Below, piece after piece: positions 34,001-42,335 of a DNA stretch of 64,000 nt. This DNA is from Verrucomicrobiaceae bacterium (GTDB taxonomy: Bacteria > Verrucomicrobiota > Verrucomicrobiia > Verrucomicrobiales > Verrucomicrobiaceae). Every line of letters begins with the position of its first letter. Within the stretch, counting starts at the first letter, position 1. Made by a program: the position numbers and the translations under genes. The stretch is from the NCBI GenBank assembly GCA_019694165.1, contig JAIBCL010000007.1, positions 62,001-126,000 of the forward strand. Reading direction: 5' to 3'. Under the pieces are notes generated by a model. The model saw nothing but the letters and a program-made list of their open reading frames with translations. It did no database searches and was not told the origin of the DNA.

Positions 34001-36279
34001 CCGTAGTTGCTGTAGTGAGCGGAGGCGATGGCACTGATGCGGCGGGATGAGAGCAGCCACTCGGGTGTGCCGCACTTCCAGCAGGCACCGCGCACCACGC
34101 GCTCCTTGTGCGCGCTGTCGATCCAGTCTCCGCACCATTCGCGCACGTTGCCCGCGAGGTCATGGATTCCGAGCGCGTTCGGCGCAAATGTCATCACGGG
34201 CGCGGTGTGCGCCCAGCCGTCGGTGTAGTTGGTCATGGGGGTGACGTCTGATGCCTTGCCGATGACGGAGGTGTCGGCGTAGTTCTCGAACCGCGTGGGC
34301 GGCGGCATGGAGCTGCCCCAGGGAAAGACGTTGGCGAGCTTCATGCTCAAATCCGCTGGTGAAGCCGTGGCAGACTCGCGGTCCGCAATGCCGATGGCGG
34401 TGCTCCATTCACGATCCGTGGGCAGGCGATACACCCGGCCTTCCTTCGCGCTCAGCCAAGCGCAGTAGGCATCGGCGTCTGCCCAACTGACGTGGACGAC
34501 AGGGTGATCGTCACTTGGGATGACAATCTGTGCGGTGCCTTTGACCTCGACCTTCTGGCTGGCCCAGAGATTGCCGACGGGGTGATCCTTGGCAAAGGGG
34601 GCATAGTCAGCCTTCCGCGTCTCATGGATGCACATGAGGATCCTGGTGCCCGGCACAGGAACGAATTTCATGCCGAGGCTGTTGGTGAAGGGGGCTTCTG
34701 TGGTGGCAGAGCTGGCGGGAGCATTGGCCGATGAGGGAGCGGGCACTGGTTGTGGTCTCGCAATCGCGATTCTCGACAGGATGCCGACCATGCTGACGGT
34801 CTTCACCTTGATGAACTGAACGTCAGCGGTGTTGGCGCTGGTGAAGTTGATGAGGAAGTAGAAGCCGCTGGTGTCGAGGGTGGTGACTTTGAGCGCAGCG
34901 CCACCTTCCTCGATGCTCCACGTCGCCTGTTGCTGACCGCCCACGGAGGCGAACTTCACCACCTCGTTGCCCGTGCTCTTGAACTCCAAGGTGTCGTAAC
35001 GCGAATCGTTGGTGTAGTGCGTGCGCCATGAGGTGCCGAGTACATTTGCCTTCATGAAGGCATCGTCGATTTTGATAGTAGCAGTGGATGACTCGCCGCC
35101 TGCAATGGTCGGTGGTGTCGTCGCTGGCGCTGGAGCAGCCGCAGTTGTCGCGTCATCCTTCGTCTTTGCATGATCCCAAAACATCCAAGCCGCCGTCGCG
35201 CCGAGCGCGAGGACCAAGAGCCACACCAGCGCCGAGGTCTTCTTCTCATACTTCACCACTACTTGTGGCTGCGGCGGACGAAAGGGCTGGTGCGGTGAGC
35301 GTTGCGGACGCGCCTGGGTGGGCAGCGCGGCGGGCGGTGGTGCGGCTGCATCTGCGGGCTGGGCTTGCACTTTGGCCACTGGCGCAGTGAGGATGCCATC
35401 GAGCGCGAGCCGCATTTCGCTGATCTGCTGGTAGCGCTGCTCGCGGCTGTCGCGCAGCGCCTTCGTGATGATGGCATCGTAGCGCGGATCAAGGCCGGGC
35501 ACTTGCAGCGAAGGCATCTCGAACATGCCCTGTGGCAGCTTGCCGGTGAGCATCTGGTAAAGCATGACGCCCACCGCATAGATGTCCGCGCGATGATCCA
35601 CCGCACTGCCCAGCGTGAGCGCCTCGGGTGCCATGAAGTGGAGCGTGCCCATCACCATGCCGCTGCGCGTAAGACCCGTCTCACCGGCCACGCTGGTTTT
35701 TGCCAGGCCAAAGTCCGCCACCTTCACGCGGCCATCGTAGCCGACCATGATGTTGGCCGGTTTAATGTCGCGATGGATGACGCCGTGCTCGTGCGCATAC
35801 TGGAGCGCATCGCAGACGTGTGCGCAGATGGCCATCGCGTGCTCGGAATGCAGTCGGCCCTCGATGGCGACCATCTGCGCCACGTCGGTGCCCTCGACGA
35901 ACTCCATGACGAAGTAGAGCGTCCCGTCCGGCATCTCGCCGGAGTCATAGACGGCGACGATGCCCGGATGGTTGAGCTGCCCCATGGCGCGTGCCTCCTG
36001 CTTGAAGCGCTGGGCAAAGTTTTCGTCCGCGATCTGCAATTCAGGCGGCAGAATCTTGATGGCGACCACGCGGCCGAGCGAAGTTTGCGTGCCGCGATAC
36101 ACCGCGCCCATGCCGCCGCGCGCGATGAATTTCTCCACGGTGTAACCCGGCAGCATTGCCTGCACGGCCTCCACGGTCGGCGGCACCCATGCGGCTTTTC
36201 TCTCCGGCGTGGTGCTGGGGGTGAGCAGCAGGTCACGCATCTGCTGCGTCGGTGTCTTGGGTGCGGGATCGTCTGGCAT
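31081..36279 (-). CDS. Receptor-type Ser/Thr kinase with SUMF1, LamG-like, SHD1, C-type lectin and LRR modules
   Basis: A 1732-aa single-pass membrane protein. The cytoplasmic Hanks-type kinase (~50-320) has ARGGMGAVYRG, VAIKIL, HRDIKPANIM, DFGLAK and MAPEAL. A transmembrane helix follows near 357-377 (VWLLVLALGATAAWMF). The outer part contains two SUMF1-type modules (from ~528 and ~795, each opening FTN(S/T)LGMKFVPVPGT) and a LamG-like region (~1068-1248). An SHD1 domain (~1258-1311), a C-type-lectin-like domain (~1331-1468, with WKEAKEKAEALGGHLATI and WNDIS) and a C-terminal leucine-rich-repeat region (~1490-1732) complete it. It looks like a multi-ligand sensor. The three SHD1 genes lie immediately downstream. 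Confidence 0.88.
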   Translation of the reverse strand: MPDDPAPKTPTQQMRDLLLTPSTTPERKAAWVPPTVEAVQAMLPGYTVEKFIARGGMGAVYRGTQTSLGRVVAIKILPPELQIADENFAQRFKQEARAMGQLNHPGIVAVYDSGEMPDGTLYFVMEFVEGTDVAQMVAIEGRLHSEHAMAICAHVCDALQYAHEHGVIHRDIKPANIMVGYDGRVKVADFGLAKTSVAGETGLTRSGMVMGTLHFMAPEALTLGSAVDHRADIYAVGVMLYQMLTGKLPQGMFEMPSLQVPGLDPRYDAIITKALRDSREQRYQQISEMRLALDGILTAPVAKVQAQPADAAAPPPAALPTQARPQRSPHQPFRPPQPQVVVKYEKKTSALVWLLVLALGATAAWMFWDHAKTKDDATTAAAPAPATTPPTIAGGESSTATIKIDDAFMKANVLGTSWRTHYTNDSRYDTLEFKSTGNEVVKFASVGGQQQATWSIEEGGAALKVTTLDTSGFYFLINFTSANTADVQFIKVKTVSMVGILSRIAIARPQPVPAPSSANAPASSATTEAPFTNSLGMKFVPVPGTRILMCIHETRKADYAPFAKDHPVGNLWASQKVEVKGTAQIVIPSDDHPVVHVSWADADAYCAWLSAKEGRVYRLPTDREWSTAIGIADRESATASPADLSMKLANVFPWGSSMPPPTRFENYADTSVIGKASDVTPMTNYTDGWAHTAPVMTFAPNALGIHDLAGNVREWCGDWIDSAHKERVVRGACWKCGTPEWLLSSRRISAIASAHYSNYGFRVVVETASLQTKEANTAVAPPSATVTTATTKEAPFTNTLGMKFVPVPGTEVLFCIHETRQIDFAAFAAETPSLDPAWKTPKAYNGFKLPTEGDHPVSNILFDEAKGFCEWLSKKDGKTYRLPTDREWSWAVGIAKDEDEKATPESLNEKLTGRYPWGDYWPPVAGDGNYRDAAFKTGFKGPTMGAIDSLNDGYPATAPVMSFKPNPLGIYDLGGNISELVTNSGVWYLRGDAWFGGVMSNLLSSHRNYPQVRDNERRGGSTGFRCVVELASLQTKETKTSTSPTPSSQPPNAASTSAPTSSAPPNTTAKVTDLMPLIDPAKQSVRGTWRMTPEGLLLEKGSGFLSLSMPLQLPPEYDFEIEFSLQTENIGDVHQLFTAEGRTIDWTMQTQAQFTNPVYGFINLDNYGHDTEATIRLKGGHLVKGTRYRSIVQVRKGALTGLLNKQTVKDWKGDVARFPMRAKNWKEGDNLGLGATGSAIVFHKAVIRPFPYQSSTASANTTWTDTKGRSITAAYKGTNGDKVLLEIAGKVTPVAMNTLSPESQKLAQEYQRQAGPAADTASGAPAPSQIPADALSFGKSRYAWFSGAITWKEAKEKAEALGGHLATITSAAEDNWVVSQFQTRIAPGKTFWIGGIQEKPNLPWAWVSGEKFDFTQWAASEPNNAKATGPKATPPYMLAYYSRPGTRMGWNDISESDPQWRDFTQGYLVEWDAPTASAGKSTPEPVAARSTREAAEWVLSRGGVLEISENGKTRVISKSADLPTDDLKVTTIRLDARNNASIKDADLSKLTAFTDLRILKLPAQPISDNALKHLASMPELEALDLNWCPNLTGASLQHLTGLAKLRNLSLRSMPKMGDAAMDHLGALQDLEVLDLTNVEITQKGLKKLDRISRLKELTLEGNKAVSDAGMANIATLATLETLRLNNTQLTDSGLKTLQGMKTLRSLHLAGTRVTDSGVAALQAANPALKITR

Positions 36280-36348
36280 GGTCGGTCAAAGTTTGGCGTG
36301 ATCTTGCGGCCGGGCGCTCCACATGATGCAGTCTCGGGCCAGCCAAGT

Positions 36349-37479
36349 CTATGCTCTCCTGCCCATCGCAATTTGGGTGGACACCGAACTGGCCGCGCTG
36401 TGCACGGCCCGTGCAATGCGGTCGGCGCTTTCCCGCATCGCCGTCTCCAGGCGGCTGGTTGAATCGTCGATCTTCTGGCAAATGCGGCTGACGGCCGAGG
36501 TGATCGTCGAGGCGAGGAGGCGGAATTCCTGCCGAATCACGTCCTGCGTGCGCACCAGTTCATTGAGGATCATCCGGCGCTGCAGCACGGCCACGAAATC
36601 CGGCGAGCGGTGCGCCTGCGAGAGGATGCCGGCAAACCGGGCGCGGAGAGTCCGTGTCTGATCGCTGACCTGATCGTGCCAGTCCGGCAAGACGGTGACC
36701 CAGCCCTCGACTTGACCGGTGATGCACCCGGTCAGCACATCGCCGCCCCCGTCGATCCGGTGCGCCACGAACACGGCCTGCACCACTTCCATTTGATCCG
36801 TGAGCTTGCCAAAGGCTTCGTCATGAAGCGCATGAAGATCCGCCAGACGGTCGATGCCTGCGGCTATTCCATCCAAAGACATGTGACACTTGTCCGCCTG
36901 ATCCCAGAACGCGATGAACTCGCCGCTCCTCAGCAGGCTCTCCAGATGATCGAGATAATCGGCGGTCTCATCAATGGTGGCAGGCAATTGCCGCCGCATC
37001 ACCATCACAGCCCGGTGGGATTCGGTGTAGGCGTTGGCCGCCGTCTTGAACGAGTTCCTGACATCCTCCACCTCAGTCTTCAAGTAATCGCACATCCAGG
37101 CATCGCGGTCCGTCTTCCACAAGCTGATCTCCCGGTGGAACTTGCTCTGGTTCTCATTCCTCAGCGTCCAATACTCAAGCAGGCGATAGGCGAACACGGG
37201 CACAGCCAGCACGAGGAATGTGGCCGCGCCCCATTTCACGGCCGCGCCCGCGGGCTGAAAAAGCGCGCAGGTCAGTCCGACCGCGCCGCCAATGACGAGC
37301 CACCGCGCCAGATGGAGATCATCAAGCGACGGGCTTAAAGGCTTGAAGGAGCCGGGAAAGCCGCGCTGCTCCGCGTGCAAGGGATCGAAGCCGATGTTGC
37401 AGACGACGAGGTCATTGTCAGACCGATCGCTGTACAGGAATCTTGGCGGAGAGATGGGTTCTGGGGACTTGTAGATCAT
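36349..37479 (-). CDS. Membrane protein of unknown function with long helical C-terminus
   Basis: A 376-aa protein that I do not recognise. A ~60-residue soluble N-terminus is followed by two closely spaced hydrophobic helices (WLVIGGAVGLTCALFQ and WGAATFLVLAVPVFAY). The remaining ~250 residues are predicted mostly helical, with possible coiled coils, ending in a charged helix (ISRICQKIDDSTSRLETAMRESADRIARAV). This shape resembles methyl-accepting or tethering proteins, but no signalling motif is visible. It lies 69 bp upstream of the kinase start in the same orientation and may be cotranscribed with it. Confidence 0.65.
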   Translation of the reverse strand: MIYKSPEPISPPRFLYSDRSDNDLVVCNIGFDPLHAEQRGFPGSFKPLSPSLDDLHLARWLVIGGAVGLTCALFQPAGAAVKWGAATFLVLAVPVFAYRLLEYWTLRNENQSKFHREISLWKTDRDAWMCDYLKTEVEDVRNSFKTAANAYTESHRAVMVMRRQLPATIDETADYLDHLESLLRSGEFIAFWDQADKCHMSLDGIAAGIDRLADLHALHDEAFGKLTDQMEVVQAVFVAHRIDGGGDVLTGCITGQVEGWVTVLPDWHDQVSDQTRTLRARFAGILSQAHRSPDFVAVLQRRMILNELVRTQDVIRQEFRLLASTITSAVSRICQKIDDSTSRLETAMRESADRIARAVHSAASSVSTQIAMGRRA

Positions 37480-37554
37480 GGGCTTTTGTTGTGCGGACTG
37501 GCCGGTTGCCAGGACTGCAGCGCTTCTTGTGCACGAAAGAGTTTTTCGATCATG

Positions 37555-38889
37555 CTAGAAACCGGTCTGCCCGTTCCTGGCAAGCTTTTGATTGGCGGAC
37601 TGGAGCATTTGATCCCGCTCATCCGATGCCGGGCACGCACGCAACCATGCCAGGGCGCACTGAGGGTCCGTGCTCATGATGCCTGCGGCAAAGGCCAGCT
37701 TTGCGTGCGCGGTGGCGGTGGTGCCCGGCTGGCGGACCAGCCACTCTGACGCGCGGACGGGATCGCGGGCGGCCCATGCGAGCATGGCTTCGCGGACGGC
37801 CTCTTGTTGATGATCCGCAGGCAACCCACAAGCCCAGGTCATGGCGGCGGCGGCATCCGTGCTGGCGTACGACTGCGCGACGCTGACGAGCGCGGAGTCG
37901 ATGGCGTCCGACGACGGTGCATCGCGAAGCATCTCGGTGAGCGCGCCGGCGGCGGCCTCGGGCGATGATTGCGCGGACTCTTTGATCAGACGCTCGGCAG
38001 CGGCCGCTCGTGCCGGACCTTGAAGCGTGCGCGCCCAGCGGTACGCATTCCCCTCATCTTCCATCATCAGCGCAGTAGCGATCTCGCCCGCGGCTTCGGC
38101 GCGACTGCTCTCATCACCACATGCGGAGAGAAGGCGGGCCAGGCTCGCGTCCGAAGAATCCGCCACCGCCTGCCGCACCGCCTCGGTGAGCGCGGCCTCG
38201 CGCACCTCTGGCGGAAGCCTGCCCGCCCATGCGACCGCGGCCATCGGCTCCCTCCGCGCCCACACGCCCGCGACGGCACGCCAAGCATCAGCGTTGTCAA
38301 AGCCCTGCATCGCCACAGCCTGCGCGGCGGCGAGAGGATTTGTTTCAGCCCATTCGCCAAGCACTGCGGTCGTGGCCGCACGCTCCATGCCGCCTGGGCC
38401 GAGACGCTCCAGTTCACGCCAGGCGCGCGCGGGGTCCGTCTTTGCGATGCTGCGCAATGACTCCACGCAGAGCATCTGCGCGATGCGGCCCGTGGGAAGC
38501 CGGAGCGCGAGGTCGAGGACTTCCGTCGGGCGATGTGCGGCGAGGCTGGGCGCAATGCTCTCCCAATCCATCCTCGCCAGTGATGCGAGCGAGCACTGGC
38601 CTGCGGCGGCGCGCTCGAGATGGCGGAGAATCGTGGCGGTGTCGCAGAGGGGCAATGCGCTCGCTGATTGCGTTGGCATTCTGGCGTCCATCGACCGCCG
38701 GTCACATTGAAGGGGCTCAATGTTCGAGCGTGTGTGAATCCGTGCTGCTGCTGCGGCATGAATGCCTGTCGGGGACTCGCCTGCTGTCCGCACCAACCGC
38801 ACCGGACTCTTGCACGATGCGGAAGCACCGATCCCTGCGGCAAAGCCCAGCAGTCCGCCGAAAGTGAAAAACAACGCCTTGGAGTTCAT
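37555..38889 (-). CDS. Exported or membrane-anchored alpha-helical repeat protein
   Basis: A 444-aa protein with an N-terminal hydrophobic segment (ALFFTFGGLLGFAAGIGASA). From residue ~110 it is built of ~35-residue helical repeats of the form (W)A-x-x-(D/N)P-x-x-A-x-x-W/A...LP, for example KTDPARAWRELERLGPGG, ETNPLAAAQAVAMQGF and RREPMAAVAWAGRLP. Such HEAT/TPR-like repeat proteins are frequent in Verrucomicrobia and usually of unknown function; protein-protein scaffolding is likely. It lies 29 bp downstream of another exported protein gene in the same orientation. Confidence 0.65.
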   Translation of the reverse strand: MNSKALFFTFGGLLGFAAGIGASASCKSPVRLVRTAGESPTGIHAAAAARIHTRSNIEPLQCDRRSMDARMPTQSASALPLCDTATILRHLERAAAGQCSLASLARMDWESIAPSLAAHRPTEVLDLALRLPTGRIAQMLCVESLRSIAKTDPARAWRELERLGPGGMERAATTAVLGEWAETNPLAAAQAVAMQGFDNADAWRAVAGVWARREPMAAVAWAGRLPPEVREAALTEAVRQAVADSSDASLARLLSACGDESSRAEAAGEIATALMMEDEGNAYRWARTLQGPARAAAAERLIKESAQSSPEAAAGALTEMLRDAPSSDAIDSALVSVAQSYASTDAAAAMTWACGLPADHQQEAVREAMLAWAARDPVRASEWLVRQPGTTATAHAKLAFAAGIMSTDPQCALAWLRACPASDERDQMLQSANQKLARNGQTGF

Positions 38890-38918
38890 TTAGATGAGAG
38901 TTCTGAGTGCGGCTCATC

Positions 38919-39605
38919 TCACTTGGGCGCCCCCACGACGAAGGCCCGATCCTCCGCGACAAGCATCTTCAATGGCAGGGTGAACCGCTGTCCCCGAATG
39001 GTCATCAAGGTGACCTTGGTCGCGTCATGTGCGATGAGCATGGCCACAAGCTCGCGGTTGCCCTGGTCTTTCCAGGTGCGAGAACGGGCGTCGAACCAAG
39101 TCCGCCATGCGCTGATCTGACCGGCCAGCGGATCGACCCAATGCGTCGAGGCCGTAAAGACGGTCAACGCGGCATCGAACTCCTTGTCCAGAGCATCCAA
39201 TCTTGCGTGGCGTCCGGCCGCTGTTTGCCCTTGCTCCGCCGTTGCCCCGCCGCCGTGCCGTGCGCCGCCGCCGGCAAAGGCTCCGGGCTGCATTCCCATC
39301 GCGCCCGCCTTGCCGGACTGTTCTTCGCCGTAGTCGCGCATCTTGCTGCTGGCGCGGGCCTGTGCGCCTAGCATGTCATCGGCGGCTTTGATTTGATTTT
39401 GCAAGGCGGCGCGCTGCCGCTCGATGCTGCGGAGATTCTCGTAGCACGTCTTCTGCTCGAGGGTCCATGACGCAATCGGACTGTCGGGGTATTGCAATGG
39501 CGTCAGGCGCGGAGGCACCGGCGGCATGGAATCAATGGCATGGATGGACTGAAGCGCGATCAGAGCTGCAACGAGCGGGCCGGGGAATTTGACCAGGGTT
39601 TTCAT
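38919..39605 (-). CDS. Exported protein with Gly-rich middle and SHD1-like C-terminus
   Basis: A 228-aa protein with a signal peptide (MKTLVKFPGPLVAALIALQS). A helical, Gln/Arg-rich region (YENLRSIERQRAALQNQIKA) is followed by a low-complexity Gly/Ala stretch (AFAGGGARHGGGATAEQ). The C-terminus (SRTWKDQGNRELVAMLIAHD, FTLPLKMLVAEDRAFV) follows the SHD1 pattern W-x-x-x-x-G-R-x-(I/V)-x-A ... P-L-x-x-L, though it is more divergent than in the genes at 28.5-31 kb. ATG 39605 is chosen because it directly begins the signal peptide; a start 14 codons upstream is possible. Confidence 0.6.
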   Translation of the reverse strand: MKTLVKFPGPLVAALIALQSIHAIDSMPPVPPRLTPLQYPDSPIASWTLEQKTCYENLRSIERQRAALQNQIKAADDMLGAQARASSKMRDYGEEQSGKAGAMGMQPGAFAGGGARHGGGATAEQGQTAAGRHARLDALDKEFDAALTVFTASTHWVDPLAGQISAWRTWFDARSRTWKDQGNRELVAMLIAHDATKVTLMTIRGQRFTLPLKMLVAEDRAFVVGAPK

Positions 39606-39675
39606 GGCGGCGGATGGGTGGAGGATGACGGCTGCCTCATTGCTCATTCAACGAGGCAGCCGGGATGGAAGCGGC

Positions 39676-40176
39676 CTATTCGATCTGCTCGATGACGACA
39701 TCCCCGGAGTCCGATCGCGCGATTCTTGGAAATGGGGGGACAGGGTTTGGCAAAGGCTCGAAGGCGATCTTGCCAGTTGCCCTGCCGTCGTAGTAATCCC
39801 GGATGTGCGTTGTCAGGCGGGTGCGTACGCCGTTCGCATCCACGGACACCAGGTAGCCGCTGCCAACTGCAAGACGCTTCACCTGCAGCCAGGCATCGAC
39901 GCCGGAGCCGGCATCACGACGAATGGTCACGGAAAATGTCTTCCGCAGCGCCAGTTCACCACCTGGCATGATCTCCGAGACTCTGACCGTGATGGTGGCG
40001 CGAGGTGGCGCGTCGAGGCCGATGTAGAACGGACTCCGCGTGACGATGATGGTCCGGCTGATCGCCAATGCTTCGCTGGTGACAACCTGCTCGAGTTGCG
40101 CGCGTTCATTTGCCACGGCAGGTGCGACCAGTGTGAGTGCGGTCACCGAGAGAAGGGCGTTAAGGATGGTTTTCAT
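39676..40176 (-). CDS. Secreted protein of unknown function
   Basis: A 166-aa protein with a clear signal peptide (MKTILNALLSVTALTLVAPAVANE). The mature part is predicted all-beta, with a motif ATITVRVSEIMPGGELALRK and a charged Pro-rich end (PLPNPVPPFPRIARSDSGDV). No family is recognised. It is first in a row of minus-strand genes and is divergent from an ECF-type sigma factor, with 152 bp between the two starts. Control by that sigma factor is possible but not shown. Confidence 0.6.
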   Translation of the reverse strand: MKTILNALLSVTALTLVAPAVANERAQLEQVVTSEALAISRTIIVTRSPFYIGLDAPPRATITVRVSEIMPGGELALRKTFSVTIRRDAGSGVDAWLQVKRLAVGSGYLVSVDANGVRTRLTTHIRDYYDGRATGKIAFEPLPNPVPPFPRIARSDSGDVVIEQIE

Positions 40177-40328
40177 GTTCGTGTCTTGGTTTGGTGTTGC
40201 GCCAGGTCAGTGCGCCTCGTTGGAGGCGCTGCAGCCTGGGTTCACGGTGGCGTTTGGGAGTCCGGCGCCGGGCGTTACACAAAAAGTGCAATTCTTTTTC
40301 GTTGGTCCATGCCAGGCGCTGGCGCATC

Positions 40329-41084
40329 ATGGCGGCATTCCTTCCCGTGCCCGCCGAGCCCGCCCCATCTCCGCGCTTCCTCACCACGCGCTGGTCGCTT
40401 GTGTCCAGCCTTCGGCACGAGCCGGACGAGGCGAGGCGCGATGCCGTGCTGGCCCAGCTCTGCCGCGCCTATTGGTTCCCGCTCTACGGCTACGCGCGCC
40501 GCTCCGGGCAGCCGCCGCATGACGCCGAAGACTTCACGCAGGCGTTCTTCATGCGCGCGCTTCGCAATGATTTGTTTGCCAAGGCCAACCGCGAGCAGGG
40601 CAGGATGCGCACCTTTCTGCTCACCGCCTTTCAGCGTTTCATGCGCGATGAATTCGAGAAGAACACTGCGGCCAAGCGCGGCGGCAGGGAGCGCACGCTC
40701 TCTCTCGACGCCATGGAGGCCGAGCAGCGCTACCAATGCGAGCCGCACGACATTGCCACGCCGGAGGATCTCTACAATCGGCGCTGGGCACGGGACTTCT
40801 TCGCCACGGTCAAAGAGAGGCTGCGGCGCGAATTCGCCACCGAGGGGAAGGCTGCGGTCTTTGCCGTGCTCGGGTCATGGCTGCCGCCGGGCGGCAGCGA
40901 GGGCGATCATGCTGCCGCTGCAGCCGAGCTCGGAGTGACCGACGGCAATTTCCGCGTGCTGCTGCAACGCTTTCGCAAACGCTACCGTGCGCTGTTCAAG
41001 GAGGCCGTGGCTGATACGCTGGAATCACCCGATGAAGAACAGGTCAATGCCGAGATTCGCGAACTGATTCGATTTGGGGCATAG
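40329..41084 (+). CDS. ECF-type RNA polymerase sigma factor
   Basis: A 251-aa sigma-70 family protein. Region 2 reads TTRWSLVSSL ... FPLYGYARRSGQPPHDAEDFTQAFF (DAEDFTQ being the conserved core-binding signature). The linker has KRGGRERTLSLDAMEAEQRY and region 4 AAAAELGVTDGNFRVLLQRFRKRYR. It is longer than usual ECFs and resembles the group in Planctomycetes, Verrucomicrobia and Acidobacteria whose genes often sit beside Ser/Thr kinases; two such kinases lie 4-17 kb away here. No anti-sigma gene is visible. ATG 40329 is chosen because the upstream in-frame extension is Arg-rich and unlike the family. Confidence 0.85.
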   Translation: MAAFLPVPAEPAPSPRFLTTRWSLVSSLRHEPDEARRDAVLAQLCRAYWFPLYGYARRSGQPPHDAEDFTQAFFMRALRNDLFAKANREQGRMRTFLLTAFQRFMRDEFEKNTAAKRGGRERTLSLDAMEAEQRYQCEPHDIATPEDLYNRRWARDFFATVKERLRREFATEGKAAVFAVLGSWLPPGGSEGDHAAAAAELGVTDGNFRVLLQRFRKRYRALFKEAVADTLESPDEEQVNAEIRELIRFGA

Positions 41085-41121
41085 CATTTCACCGGCAAAT
41101 CCGCCTTCCCAATTTGAAATC

Positions 41122-42024
41122 TCACCGGCTCCTCCCGATCACCGCGACCACGACGCCGCCGAGCAGCAGCAGCGCGGCGGCGATGCGAACGCCGTAGGCG
41201 CGGCCGGAGTCGTGACGCTCGCGGTTGCCGATGAGCGGCCCGAGAAGGGCGACAACCATCAGGCTCCAGAGACCGCGCGTGGCATAGACGACATTCACGC
41301 CGATCGCATCGCTGTGAAACGCCAGCGCCAGTCCCATGAGAAAGGATTGCGATGCGACGAGCACGCTTCCCGCCACGGACCATGCGGTGGCGCGGCTCCA
41401 CGGAATTGGCGGGCGGTTGAAGCCGAGCAGCATCACGGCGGCGGAGAGCAGGCCGTTGGTGCCCGACATCACGGCGAGAAACATTCTGCCGCCGAACTGC
41501 GGCGCGAACTTTTGCATCACCACGTCGGCGAGCGCGAAGAACGATGCGCTCACCAGCGCCATGCTCACGGGACCGGCGAGCCTGGCGCCGCGTGGTGTTT
41601 TGAAATCCGTGGCGCTCATCATGAAGATGCCGCCGGTGGTGAGCACGGCGGCGATCCACATCAGCGCCGACATGCCGCCCGCGATGAGGAGCGAGGTGGC
41701 CGCGGCGACGAAGACGACTTTGGATCCGAGCACCGGCGTCACCAGCGACACATCGCCGCGCTGCATGGCGATGAAGGTGAACCAGCTCCCCACAAAGAAC
41801 ATGATGCCAACGCCGACGGGCGCGATCCAGAGCGACCACGGCACCGTTTGCTTCTCAAGAAACCCGAGCGGGATGAAGACGAGCGTGCCGGCCCAGTTGT
41901 TGACGTGGAAGCAGGCCATCGGATGCGCGCCTTCGACGAGCGCTTGCTTGAGCAGCATCGAGGCGACGGCATAGATGAAAGCTGCCGCGAGGGGCAGCAA
42001 CAGGTAGAGCGGCAGGTGGCTCAC
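41122..42024 (-). CDS. EamA/DMT-superfamily transporter
   Basis: A 300-aa inner-membrane protein with ten hydrophobic segments in two related halves, typical of EamA (RhaT/YdcZ-like) drug/metabolite transporters. Landmarks are FIYAVASMLLKQAL in helix 1, QRGDVSLVTPVLGSKVVFVA ending the first half, and the C-terminal helix RIAAALLLLGGVVVAVIGR. The substrate is unknown; the family exports amino acids and other metabolites. It is convergent with the sigma-factor gene. Its last 21 codons have a degenerate copy at 28505-28573. Confidence 0.85.
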   Translation of the reverse strand: MSHLPLYLLLPLAAAFIYAVASMLLKQALVEGAHPMACFHVNNWAGTLVFIPLGFLEKQTVPWSLWIAPVGVGIMFFVGSWFTFIAMQRGDVSLVTPVLGSKVVFVAAATSLLIAGGMSALMWIAAVLTTGGIFMMSATDFKTPRGARLAGPVSMALVSASFFALADVVMQKFAPQFGGRMFLAVMSGTNGLLSAAVMLLGFNRPPIPWSRATAWSVAGSVLVASQSFLMGLALAFHSDAIGVNVVYATRGLWSLMVVALLGPLIGNRERHDSGRAYGVRIAAALLLLGGVVVAVIGRSR

Positions 42025-42073
42025 GGTGTCGGGGCCTCCATCCGCGGATGGTGAATAGTGGATGGCTGAGCCT

Positions 42074-42193
42074 GTTGCAAAACTTCAGAATTTGGAAGCC
42101 GGCCATTTTTTAATCCATTCTCCAGCCCCCATTCTTCTGTCATCGCCGTTCCAAATGACAGGAGAATGGGGGCAGGAGAATGAGTTTTGCAAC
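42074..42193. repeat. MITE-like 120-bp nested inverted repeat
   Basis: The outer arms gttgcaaaact (42074-42084) and agttttgcaac (42183-42193) are perfect complements. Nested inside are 28-nt arms at 42116-42143 and 42155-42182 with only two mismatches, separated by 11 nt. The full element could fold into one long hairpin. There is no coding sequence inside. It could be a non-autonomous mobile element or a strong transcript terminator for the transporter region. Confidence 0.7.
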
Positions 42194-42335
42194 TCGCCCG
42201 GGTGATGGTGGAACGTGTGCGTCACCGCAATGATGTGGCAGGGCCGGCTCAACGCATCCGACTTCAAAGACAACCGACCACAGTCACGGACGAGCGCGTG
42301 AACCTGAGGGACAGCGCATCTTCCCCAGAGCACAC

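Noticed and set aside
23071-36279. SUMF1 modules as active sulfatase-modifying enzymes
   Set aside because: The paired Cys motif of formylglycine-generating enzymes was not found in any of the five modules, and no sulfatase gene is in the window.
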